Source of the DNA: an uncultured Veillonellaceae bacterium
GTDB taxonomy: Bacteria > Bacillota > Negativicutes > Veillonellales > Dialisteraceae
Direction: 5' to 3'
NCBI GenBank assembly: GCA_958439155.1
Contig: CAUBUJ010000103.1
Span: 1 to 6,027 of the forward strand
DNA length: 6,027 nucleotides
Positions 1 to 5,473 of the stretch are shown piece by piece (the stretch's first letter is position 1; each line of letters begins with the position of its first letter). The position numbers were made by a program, and so were the translations under genes. The notes below the pieces were generated by a model. It saw nothing but the letters and a program-made list of their open reading frames with translations. It made no database searches and had not been told where the DNA came from.

Positions 1-42
1 CAAGAACAAAACTCGCTCTCGCATTCGGAGATGCCGCATGCG

Positions 43-140
43 GCAGCGGGATGCAGTGACCGTACCGCAAGGAAATTCCTTTTCGTCCCGGCGTCAACTC
101 CCCGTTCGCCCGGCACTTCACGCGCAGTCACTTACTCTGC
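43..140 (-). promoter_or_regulatory. Tetrahydrofolate (THF, folT-type) riboswitch aptamer
   Basis: Read on the minus strand, this stretch matches the THF riboswitch consensus as I remember it. The outer stem P1 is GCAG (140-137) with CUGC (46-43). It is followed by AGUAAGUGAC, the block GCGCGUGAAGUGCCGGG, then CGAACGGGGAGUUGACGCC, GGGACGAAA, a short AAGG/CCUU hairpin, GCGGUACGGUCACUGCAUCC, and the closing strand. GUGAC and GUCAC form the second stem, and CCGG(G)CG/CGCCGG closes the arm carrying the conserved GAACGGG loop. The family binds reduced folates in cis and controls folate transport or synthesis genes (folT, folE, folC, fhs) in Firmicutes. One difference from the usual GUUAAGUG is GUGAAGUG here. 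The promoter lies immediately upstream, as expected for a leader. The regulated gene is off the left edge, so its identity is unknown. Recognition is from memory of the consensus, not from a covariance search. Confidence 0.88.
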
Positions 141-150
141 AATATGGAGT

Positions 151-179
151 ATTATACGGCGCAAAGCGGCGGCGCGCAA
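151..179 (-). promoter_or_regulatory. SigmaA/sigma70-type promoter of the riboswitch transcript
   Basis: On the minus strand, TTGCGC (179-174) and a perfect TATAAT (156-151) are separated by exactly 17 bases. A start site about 7 bases past the -10 would fall near 143-145, only a few bases before the first base of the aptamer P1 stem at 140. This fit between promoter and aptamer supports both calls. The promoter lies 15 bases beyond the kdpE terminator, so the riboswitch unit is transcribed independently of kdpDE although on the same strand. Confidence 0.85.
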
Positions 180-194
180 GAGAGGCGCCACGCA

Positions 195-237
195 AAAAAT
201 AAGGCCAGGTCCCTTGAAAGGATCTGGCCTTATTTTT
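195..237 (-). terminator. Intrinsic terminator after kdpE
   Basis: This is an 18-base-pair stem with one G-U pair. The left arm is 195-212 (AAAAATAAGGCCAGGTCC), the right arm 220-237, and the loop is seven bases. On the minus strand the GC-rich core GGCCAG/CTGGCC is followed by a U-rich run (TTATTTTTT), giving a classic Rho-independent terminator 18 bases after the kdpE stop. The arms begin and end in A/T runs, so it could also work on the plus strand, though no plus-strand gene is seen to its left. Confidence 0.92.
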
Positions 238-254
238 ACAGAAACCGCCGTTTC

Positions 255-959
255 TTATGGTTCTACTTTGATCATGCGGTACCCTACGCCGATATGGGTC
301 TGGATGAAAGGAACTTCATTCATCCGGTCCGCTTCCAGTTTTTTCCGGAGCGTAGCCATAAAGACCCGGAGGGAGGCAATGTCATTGTCCCAGCTGCTGC
401 CCCAGATTTTCTGGGTGAGATAGGTATGAGTGAGCACCTTTCCTTCATTTCTCGCAAGCACGCAGAGCAGTTTGTACTCAATCGGCGTCAGGTGCAGCTC
501 CTTTCCTGCCATGTAGGCGCACCCTGCGGCATAGTCGATGCGGAGGGGTCCATTGACGAAGACCGCGTCCTGCGGCACCTGGCTCTGCATGAAGAGGAGC
601 CGCCGCTGGGTGACGCGGATCCGCGCCAGCAGTTCTTCCACAGAGAAGGGCTTGGTCAGATAATCATCGGCTCCCGCATCGAGGGCCTGGATTTTGTCGC
701 TGTCCTCGCTGCGGGCGCTGATCACGATAATGGGAAGATTCGACCAGGTGCGGATCTTTTTGATGATGTCCACGCCGTCCAGATCGGGCAGCCCCAGATC
801 AAGAAGGAGCATGTCCGGATTGTGGGAGGACGCCTGGAGAATCGCTGACGCCCCATTGTCAGCAGTCAGAAAATGGTAGCCATGCGCTTTCAGTGTGGTG
901 GTAATGAGATTTCGTATGGGCGCGTCGTCTTCCACGACGAGAATGGTGATTTTATTCAT
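255..959 (-). CDS. kdpE: KdpE, OmpR-family response regulator of potassium/turgor stress
   Basis: This 234-residue cytoplasmic DNA-binding response regulator is the partner of KdpD. The receiver domain covers roughly residues 4-118: acidic pocket E10-D11-D12, phospho-acceptor D54 in LLLDLGLPDLDG, the conserved S81 and K103 (LTKPF), and the dimer-face stretch ALDAGADDYLTKPF. The OmpR/PhoB winged-helix domain covers about 130-231 and includes LTPIEYKLL, the recognition-helix region and the terminal hairpin HIGVGYRM. Length is close to that of E. coli KdpE (about 225). The start is fixed by AGGAGG at 969-974, nine bases upstream. The ATG lies inside the last codons of kdpD (shared bases ATGAATAA), which implies translational coupling. 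In the family, phosphorylated KdpE activates the kdpFABC K+ pump genes, but none are seen here. The assignment as KdpE rather than another OmpR-type regulator rests on the KdpD neighbour plus the sequence; I regard it as firm. Confidence 0.96.
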   Translation of the reverse strand: MNKITILVVEDDAPIRNLITTTLKAHGYHFLTADNGASAILQASSHNPDMLLLDLGLPDLDGVDIIKKIRTWSNLPIIVISARSEDSDKIQALDAGADDYLTKPFSVEELLARIRVTQRRLLFMQSQVPQDAVFVNGPLRIDYAAGCAYMAGKELHLTPIEYKLLCVLARNEGKVLTHTYLTQKIWGSSWDNDIASLRVFMATLRKKLEADRMNEVPFIQTHIGVGYRMIKVEP

Positions 960-3645
960 GAATATGTACCTCCTCCGCCGGCAGAGTAAAAGTGAAAACC
1001 GCGCCGTGCGGTATATTGTCCGTAATTTTTATGGTCCCGCCATGGGCATTGATAATGGACTGGCACAGCGCCAGGCCCAGGCCCAGGCTTCTCCGGCTGT
1101 CGTCGACGCGATTCGTGCCGGTGGCAAACATTTCAAACGCATGGGCTTTGAAAGAATCGGGAATGCCCGGCCCGTCATCAGCGACGGTACAGACGATCCA
1201 TTTCCCTTCTTTTTTCATGGTAATGTCAATATGGGATCCTTTCGGCGTGTACTTCACAGCGTTGCCGATGATATTGATGAACACCTGCACGATGAGGCGT
1301 GGATCGATCTTGGCTAGGAGCAGGTCCCCTACATGGGTGGTGATGTGGTGTTCCGACCGTTTCCGGTCTACATGCTTCAGCGCCTCTTCCAGCACTTCAT
1401 CCATGAGCTGGGACGATTTGTTGATTTTCATCCGCCCCTCTTCAATGCGGGTGGCAGAAAGCAGGTTTTCCACCAGATTGATGAGCCACATGGAATCTTC
1501 GTAAATGTCATTGTACATGCGCCGCTTCGTTTCTTCATCGAAATGAGCCGCGTTGGAGAGAAGGCTGCTGGCGTTCCCGGAAATGGACGTGAGCGGCGTA
1601 CGGAGATCGTGGGAAATGGACCGGAGCAGGTTCGCCCGGAGTTTTTCGTTTTTCGCAAGCACCGCTGCCGCCTCCTTTTCGCGGATGTTCTTATCATTTT
1701 CAAGAGCGAGAGCGCACTCGCCGATGATGGACTGGACAATGCCGGAATCAAAGATATCAAGGGATTTCGCAAGCCCCCCGATGCCGACTACGGCGTAAAC
1801 CTGTTCATTGATATACACCGGAAGGTAAAGGCATTTCGCGCTGACCAGCGTATTGGTGGTCACCCCGGCGGGCTGGTTATTCTTCATCACCCAGGAAGCC
1901 ACCGATTTTTCATGCTCCGAGGTGTAGATCCGGGCGTCTCCTGCCGGATCCTGGAGGAGCACCTGCGGTTCCAGCTCTCCTTTTTCCTGGGGAACGATGG
2001 TAATGATGTCCTTGTGGAGCAGTTTCATCAGCTGCGCCGCGGCGATAGAGAGAATTTCATCCCGCCCTTTCGCTTTGAGGAGCATCTGGTCCGTATCAAA
2101 GAGAAGCCGCGTACGATACGCTGTCTGGGCGGACTGGCCTGCGTGGGCCCGGAGGCGGGAAGCAAGCGAGCCGCTCACAAAGGCGGAGAGGAACATCACC
2201 AGGAAGGTCACCACCGGATCGCCCGGCCCGATGGCCATGAGGGTGTACTTCGGTTCGGTGAAGAAGAAATTGAAAACAAGAACGCTCAGAATAGAGAAAA
2301 TAAAACTGCAGAACTGGCTGGCGGTAATGACGGAAATGAGGAGCACACTGAAAATATAAACGGTCACCACATTGGTATCTGTCAGTCCGAGAGACTCGAA
2401 ACCAAATCCCGCCGCGGTGGCCGCGGCCAGGAGTGCCAGGCTCTTCCCATAATCCGCTGCCGTACCGAAGCCGCCGAAAATGCGGCGGTGCTTCTTCTGG
2501 TAATGACCGGGACGGAGCTGGTCCGGAATGATGTAAATATCCAAGTTCGGCGCGTATTCGATGAGCTGCTCTGTGAGGGGCGGCTTGCCGAAGAAGGTCT
2601 GGCGGGCGGCGCTCCGGCCGACTACAATTTTGGACACCCCCGACAGCCGGGCAAATTCAGCGATCTGGAGAGGAATGTTGGAGCCGTACACGATCTCGCA
2701 CCGCGCGCCCAGCTCGACAGCGAGGCGCCGGCTCGATTCGAGGCGCTTCTTATCTTCCTCGCTCATCTGCTGGAGCTGAGGCGTCTCTACGAAAAGAGCG
2801 GTAAAAGCGCCGTGAAAAGCCTGGGCCATGCGGGCAGCGGTACGGATAATTTTCGGGTTCGACGGCGACGAGGAGAGCCCCACCAGAATATGCTCATCGG
2901 TATGGTAATCCCCGCCGCGGCGGATTCTCGCTTCTTCTGTGCGGCGGTTCACCCGGTCCGCACAGCGGCGGAGCGCGATTTCCCGGAGCGCTGTCAGATT
3001 TTCTACAGTAAAGAACCGGCGCAGCGCCTGCCGGGCCGCATCTTTGCCGTAAATTTTCCCGCTCCGGAGCCGTTCCAGCAGGTCATTGGGCTCAATATCC
3101 ACCAGTTCGACCTGGTCCGCCTCATCAAAGACATGGTCAGGAATACGTTCCCGCACAATGATCCCTGTAATGGAGGAAACCATGTCATTGAGACTTTCAA
3201 TATGCTGCACATTGACTGTAGTATACACATCAATGCCGGCGGCAAGAATTTCCTCTACGTCCTGGTACCGCTTGTTATGGCGGGAACCGGGAGCGTTCGT
3301 ATGGGCCAGCTCATCGACGAGCACCACCTGGGGATGGCGGGCAATGACCGCGTCAATATCAAGCTCCCGGAGGACAATGTCCTTGTAGGGCACCTTCTTG
3401 ACGGGAATCTCCGGCAGGCCTTCTATAAGGGCGGTCGTTTCCGGACGGGCATGGGGTTCGATATAGCCGATGACCACATCAACGCCCTTTTCATAAATTT
3501 CATGGGCCGCTTCCAGCATGGCATAGGTCTTGCCTACGCCGGCTGCGTAGCCGAAGAAAATTTTCAGCTGTCCCCGCTTCTTCTTCGCGTCTTCTTTTTC
3601 AATTTCCCGCAGGATCTCTTCAGGATCCCTCCGGAATCCGTCCAT
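952..3645 (-). CDS. kdpD: KdpD, membrane sensor histidine kinase for K+ limitation
   Basis: This is an 897-residue, full-length KdpD (E. coli about 894). Domains in order are as follows. The N-terminal KdpD nucleotide-binding domain, about 22-230, has Walker A GYAAGVGKT (32-40) and the signature VDELAHTNAPGSRH (110-123). The Usp-like domain is about 252-374. Four closely packed membrane helices (DUF4118) lie near 400-418, 424-441, 445-462 and 477-494. A GAF-like linker is about 515-650. The HisKA dimerisation helix has phospho-accepting H679 in SISHDLRTPLTS. The ATPase domain has N-box N795 (NIIGNAVKYT), G1 DDGPGIP (823-829) and G2 GLGLAL (855-860). All catalytic residues are present, so it should be active as a kinase, passing phosphate to KdpE. 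The Usp domain holds SSS (258-260) and FTALF (281-285), like the c-di-AMP motif described for S. aureus KdpD. The start is set by GGGGAGG at 3652-3658. kdpFABC is not adjacent. Confidence 0.97.
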   Translation of the reverse strand: MDGFRRDPEEILREIEKEDAKKKRGQLKIFFGYAAGVGKTYAMLEAAHEIYEKGVDVVIGYIEPHARPETTALIEGLPEIPVKKVPYKDIVLRELDIDAVIARHPQVVLVDELAHTNAPGSRHNKRYQDVEEILAAGIDVYTTVNVQHIESLNDMVSSITGIIVRERIPDHVFDEADQVELVDIEPNDLLERLRSGKIYGKDAARQALRRFFTVENLTALREIALRRCADRVNRRTEEARIRRGGDYHTDEHILVGLSSSPSNPKIIRTAARMAQAFHGAFTALFVETPQLQQMSEEDKKRLESSRRLAVELGARCEIVYGSNIPLQIAEFARLSGVSKIVVGRSAARQTFFGKPPLTEQLIEYAPNLDIYIIPDQLRPGHYQKKHRRIFGGFGTAADYGKSLALLAAATAAGFGFESLGLTDTNVVTVYIFSVLLISVITASQFCSFIFSILSVLVFNFFFTEPKYTLMAIGPGDPVVTFLVMFLSAFVSGSLASRLRAHAGQSAQTAYRTRLLFDTDQMLLKAKGRDEILSIAAAQLMKLLHKDIITIVPQEKGELEPQVLLQDPAGDARIYTSEHEKSVASWVMKNNQPAGVTTNTLVSAKCLYLPVYINEQVYAVVGIGGLAKSLDIFDSGIVQSIIGECALALENDKNIREKEAAAVLAKNEKLRANLLRSISHDLRTPLTSISGNASSLLSNAAHFDEETKRRMYNDIYEDSMWLINLVENLLSATRIEEGRMKINKSSQLMDEVLEEALKHVDRKRSEHHITTHVGDLLLAKIDPRLIVQVFINIIGNAVKYTPKGSHIDITMKKEGKWIVCTVADDGPGIPDSFKAHAFEMFATGTNRVDDSRRSLGLGLALCQSIINAHGGTIKITDNIPHGAVFTFTLPAEEVHIHE

Positions 3646-3651
3646 GTCATA

Positions 3652-3690
3652 CCTCCCCTTCCGCGGAAACGCGGCCCCCTCTCCCGCCGG
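3652..3690 (-). promoter_or_regulatory. kdpD ribosome site with two GC-rich leader hairpins
   Basis: Read on the minus strand, the end of the kdpD leader contains CTCC-GGCG-GGAG, a 4-bp stem just upstream. It then has CCGCG-TTTC-CGCGG at 3674-3661, a 5-bp all-GC stem, and two bases later the strong Shine-Dalgarno GGGGAGG (3658-3652), six bases from the ATG. The hairpins are seen in the sequence. Whether they affect translation is inference. They are too short and lack the U-run needed for a terminator. Confidence 0.5.
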
Positions 3691-3717
3691 AGCCGTCCTC
3701 TCTCTATGATATTATTT

Positions 3718-3748
3718 ATATTATTTCCTATTTTCTCTAAAATGTCTC
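3718..3748 (-). promoter_or_regulatory. Weak candidate promoter for kdpDE
   Basis: In the AT-rich block ahead of kdpD, GAGACA (3748-3743 on the minus strand, 4 of 6 matches to the -35 consensus) precedes AT-rich -10 candidates: AATAAT after 17 bases or TAATAT (3723-3718) after 19. Neither is a good match. A poor -35 is expected of an activator-dependent promoter, and the KdpE-box-like repeat lies about 17 bases upstream of the -35, similar to the placement at the E. coli kdpFABC promoter. Exact boxes are uncertain. Confidence 0.35.
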
Positions 3749-3765
3749 TTAATATGGGAGCCCTT

Positions 3766-3784
3766 GTATAAAGATAGTATAAAG
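3766..3784 (-). promoter_or_regulatory. Putative KdpE operator: CTTTATAC direct repeat with 11-bp period
   Basis: The minus strand reads CTTTATAC-TAT-CTTTATAC: two identical 8-base half sites, one helical turn (11 bases) apart, about 120 bases upstream of the kdpD start. The E. coli KdpE site at kdpFABC, as I recall it, is TTTATACTTTTTTTACAC. The corresponding 18 bases here, TTTATACTATCTTTATAC, agree at 15 positions with no gap and the same 11-base spacing. OmpR-family regulators bind such tandem repeats as head-to-tail dimers. Its position between the nitroreductase terminator and kdpD suggests autoregulation of kdpDE. The repeat is seen directly; its role is inferred. Confidence 0.6.
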
Positions 3785-3801
3785 ATCTGAATTTCTCAGA
3801 G

Positions 3802-3832
3802 AAAAAGGGCCTGTACCGCTGTACAAGCCCTT
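3802..3832 (-). terminator. Intrinsic terminator after the nitroreductase gene
   Basis: On the minus strand, AAGGGCTTGTAC-AGCG-GTACAGGCCCTT forms a 12-bp stem (arms 3832-3821 and 3816-3805, one G-U pair) with a four-base loop, followed by a run of T. It lies about 45 bases past the nitroreductase stop codon. It separates that gene from kdpDE, so kdpD needs its own promoter. Confidence 0.92.
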
Positions 3833-3875
3833 CCGCGTCGGCCGGATGGCTGCGCCTCTCCAGAGCCGTTAGTTA

Positions 3876-4376
3876 TTAAAACGTATCATAATGAATGCGG
3901 GACGCGTCGAAATGATCAATCCGGATCGGCCTGGCCGCAGGATATCCGATGGGGATGAGGCAGAACGGCGTCACTTCCACAGGAAGCTCAAAGAGCTGCC
4001 GGATCTGGCGGAGCCGGTCCGGATAGGGATATACATTGATCCACTGCGTGCCGAGCCCCAGGTGCTCCGCTTCAATGAGAATATTCTCCGCGGCCGATGC
4101 CAGATCCATGGTCCAGTAGTCGGGGAACGTAAGGCCCCGCTCATCCCCAAGGAGGAGCAGCACCACCGGCGCGTTGCGGATCGGGCCGGCGGTCATGCTG
4201 TTGTGGGCCAGCGCTTTGATGAGCGCCTGATTCCGGACCACCATAAAATGCCAGGGGGTCTGGCCGCCGGCAGTCCTTGCCTGCATGGCCGCCTTCAAAA
4301 TTTGCTGCACCGCTTCCTCACTGACCGGCTCATCCTTGAACCGACGGGTATTGCCCCGTTTCATGATCTCTTCCAT
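3876..4376 (-). CDS. Small nitroreductase-family FMN-dependent oxidoreductase
   Basis: This is a cytoplasmic protein of 166 residues from the chosen start. Family signs are the N-terminal EEIMKRGNTRRFKDEPV with the arginine pair that contacts FMN phosphate, and the helix plus PWHFMVVRN segment near residue 45. Further signs are NAPVVLLLLGD, then the hallmark DLASAAENILIEAEHLGLGTQW and a C-terminal IPIGYPA, which resembles the family's V.lGyP. It is short, as single-domain members usually are (about 165-200). Such enzymes use NAD(P)H to reduce nitro compounds, quinones or unknown substrates; the physiological substrate cannot be read from sequence. The open frame extends to an ATG at 4382. The Shine-Dalgarno GGGAGG (4388-4383) touches that codon directly but sits six bases from the ATG at 4376, so 4376 is preferred. 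The gene is monocistronic, bounded by a terminator and divergent from lpxC. The family call is firm, the specific role unknown. Confidence 0.9.
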   Translation of the reverse strand: MEEIMKRGNTRRFKDEPVSEEAVQQILKAAMQARTAGGQTPWHFMVVRNQALIKALAHNSMTAGPIRNAPVVLLLLGDERGLTFPDYWTMDLASAAENILIEAEHLGLGTQWINVYPYPDRLRQIRQLFELPVEVTPFCLIPIGYPAARPIRIDHFDASRIHYDTF

Positions 4377-4382
4377 GTTCAT

Positions 4383-4388
4383 CCTCCC
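4383..4388 (-). promoter_or_regulatory. Ribosome site deciding the nitroreductase start
   Basis: GGGAGG on the minus strand has no gap to the ATG at 4382-4380 and a six-base gap to the ATG at 4376-4374. Only the second is a workable initiation spacing, so translation most likely begins at 4376. Confidence 0.75.
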
Positions 4389-4432
4389 ATCTGTTATTAT
4401 GCTTTATTATTATAGGATCTTTCACTATATAC

Positions 4433-4462
4433 ATTATATCATGAATACCCTTCCATTGACGC
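4433..4462 (-). promoter_or_regulatory. Candidate promoter of the nitroreductase gene
   Basis: A perfect TATAAT lies on the minus strand at 4438-4433. The -35 is weak: GCGTCA (4462-4457) with an 18-base spacer, three matches to consensus. It would give a leader of about 50 bases. A second TATAAT at 4414-4409 has no usable -35. A poor -35 may mean activator dependence, but no operator is clearly visible in the AT-rich surroundings. Confidence 0.45.
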
Positions 4463-4536
4463 TCTTATAAGGGCGCATAGAAAACTGTTATATCCCTTCC
4501 GGCAGGCCTTTCTTACAAGGAAGCGGCACATTTTAT

Positions 4537-4565
4537 TTGCACAAGGCTGGAAAAGAATGTACAAT
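4537..4565 (+). promoter_or_regulatory. SigmaA/sigma70-type promoter of lpxC-fabZ
   Basis: TTGCAC (4537-4542) and TACAAT (4560-4565) are separated by exactly 17 bases. The start site would fall near 4572, giving a leader of about 33 bases before the TTG start of lpxC. The in-frame ATG at 4557 lies inside this promoter, upstream of the expected transcript start, so it cannot be the initiation codon of this transcript. Confidence 0.78.
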
Positions 4566-4590
4566 ATCGTAGATATGCTATTTTGCTCTG

Positions 4591-4597
4591 AAAGGAG
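4591..4597 (+). promoter_or_regulatory. Ribosome site deciding the lpxC start
   Basis: AAAGGAG ends seven bases before TTG at 4605. No comparable site precedes the in-frame ATG at 4557. Together with the promoter position, this fixes the start at the TTG. Confidence 0.82.
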
Positions 4598-4604
4598 CCT
4601 CATC

Positions 4605-5444
4605 TTGAATAGAAAACAACAGACTATCGCCCGCGCTGTCACGTTTGAAGGTGTGGGCCTTCATTCTGGTCTTCCTGTAAAAATGACCCTCTGCCCTGCC
4701 GCGGCAGACAGCGGCATCATTTTCCGCCGGACTGACCTGCCGGGCGCTCCGGAAGTGCCTGCCGATCCTGCTTTCATTACCGATACCCACCGGGCTACCA
4801 CCCTCCAGAAGGGAGCTGCCAAAGTATTCACTGTGGAGCATGTGCTCTCTGCCCTGTACGGCATGCACATTGACAACTGCCTCATCGAGATGAACAGCCC
4901 TGAGCCGCCTGTCGGCGACGGCAGCGCAAAAACATTCATCGGCCTCATCCGCGAGGCGGGCATCACCGGGCAGGACGCGGAAGCCCATGTGCTCACCCTG
5001 CCCCACAGCTTCGCCGCGTATGAAGGAGAAAAATTCATCGCCGCCCTTCCTTATGAAGGCCTTCGCATTACCTTCACTTCCATCAATCCCCATCCCCTTC
5101 TGGGAACGCAGATGCTGGATGTGACCATCGATCCTGCATCTTACGAAAAGGAAATCGGATCGGCCCGGACCATCGGCTTCACCTGGGAACTGGAGGCGAT
5201 GCGGAAAATGGGACTCGGAAAAGGGGGCACCACGGAAAACGCGGTGGTCTACTCCGAGACAGGATGCCTTTCCGTTCCGCGCTGGCCTGATGAACTGGTA
5301 CGTCATAAAATTCTTGACATTCTGGGAGATATTTCCCTCATCGGACCGCTCCACGCGCATATCATTGCCGTCATGGGCAGTCATAAACTGAACGGAGAGC
5401 TCTCTGAACAGCTCCTCGCTCTGAAAAAAGCACAGCAGTCCTAA
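4605..5444 (+). CDS. lpxC: LpxC, UDP-3-O-acyl-N-acetylglucosamine deacetylase
   Basis: This cytoplasmic zinc enzyme removes acetate from UDP-3-O-(hydroxyacyl)-GlcNAc, the first committed step of lipid A synthesis. From the TTG start it is 279 residues, slightly shorter than E. coli LpxC (305) because of a shorter C-terminus. Zinc ligands and catalytic residues are visible: E78-H79 in VEHVLSAL, H234 and D238 in RHKILDILGD, and H260 in MGSHKLN. SPEPPVGDGSA (98-108) and SARTIGF (186-192) match the conserved substrate and acyl-passage segments. Using the TTG start makes E78/H79 coincide with the classic numbering, and the opening QQTIARAVTFEGVGLHSG aligns with family N-termini. It is followed 29 bases later by fabZ, a pairing known from Negativicutes. 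Its presence implies an LPS outer membrane. Confidence in the family is very high and in the start high. Confidence 0.97.
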   Translation: MNRKQQTIARAVTFEGVGLHSGLPVKMTLCPAAADSGIIFRRTDLPGAPEVPADPAFITDTHRATTLQKGAAKVFTVEHVLSALYGMHIDNCLIEMNSPEPPVGDGSAKTFIGLIREAGITGQDAEAHVLTLPHSFAAYEGEKFIAALPYEGLRITFTSINPHPLLGTQMLDVTIDPASYEKEIGSARTIGFTWELEAMRKMGLGKGGTTENAVVYSETGCLSVPRWPDELVRHKILDILGDISLIGPLHAHIIAVMGSHKLNGELSEQLLALKKAQQS

Positions 5445-5473
5445 TCCTAGTTGCTGGTAGGAGGAATACAATC

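Noticed and set aside
1..190. tRNA, CRISPR or mobile-element remnants in the left margin
   Set aside because: No cloverleaf, no regularly spaced repeats and no transposase or terminal inverted repeats were seen. The structure is explained by the promoter and riboswitch.
144..848. A 234-codon plus-strand frame across the kdpE gene
   Set aside because: It is antisense to kdpE, begins inside the riboswitch promoter region and reads through the terminator hairpin. No domain is recognisable.
1333..3771. An 812-codon open frame on the plus strand, antisense to kdpD
   Set aside because: It mirrors kdpD, whose complete domain set and catalytic motifs are on the minus strand. The antisense translation shows no recognisable domain and is rich in H, R and G, as expected of a shadow of GC-rich coding DNA. 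It also runs through the kdpD leader and ribosome site.
3792..3804. Short palindrome TTTCTC-A-GAGAAA next to the nitroreductase terminator
   Set aside because: The one-base centre rules out a hairpin loop without breaking pairs, and it lies in the U-tract flank of the terminator. It could be a small operator, but nothing else supports that.
3891..4415. A plus-strand frame opposite the nitroreductase
   Set aside because: It is a shadow of the minus-strand gene, with no Shine-Dalgarno and no family motif.
4427..4439. ATATA-CAT-TATAT inverted repeat overlapping the nitroreductase -10 region
   Set aside because: Five-base A/T arms are expected by chance in this AT-rich stretch and partly reflect the TATAAT box itself.
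4456..4471. TTGACG followed by TATAAG on the plus strand as an alternative lpxC promoter
   Set aside because: The boxes are only four bases apart, and no -10 stands 16-18 bases after TTGACG. The downstream TTGCAC-17-TACAAT is far better.
4439..4642. A 67-codon minus-strand frame between the nitroreductase and lpxC
   Set aside because: It overlaps the lpxC promoter and start, has a composition unlike a folded protein, and lacks a good ribosome site.
4578..5471. A 297-codon minus-strand frame opposite lpxC
   Set aside because: lpxC is certain on the plus strand from active-site motifs. The opposite frame has no family features and no convincing ribosome site, and it overlaps the lpxC promoter-proximal region.
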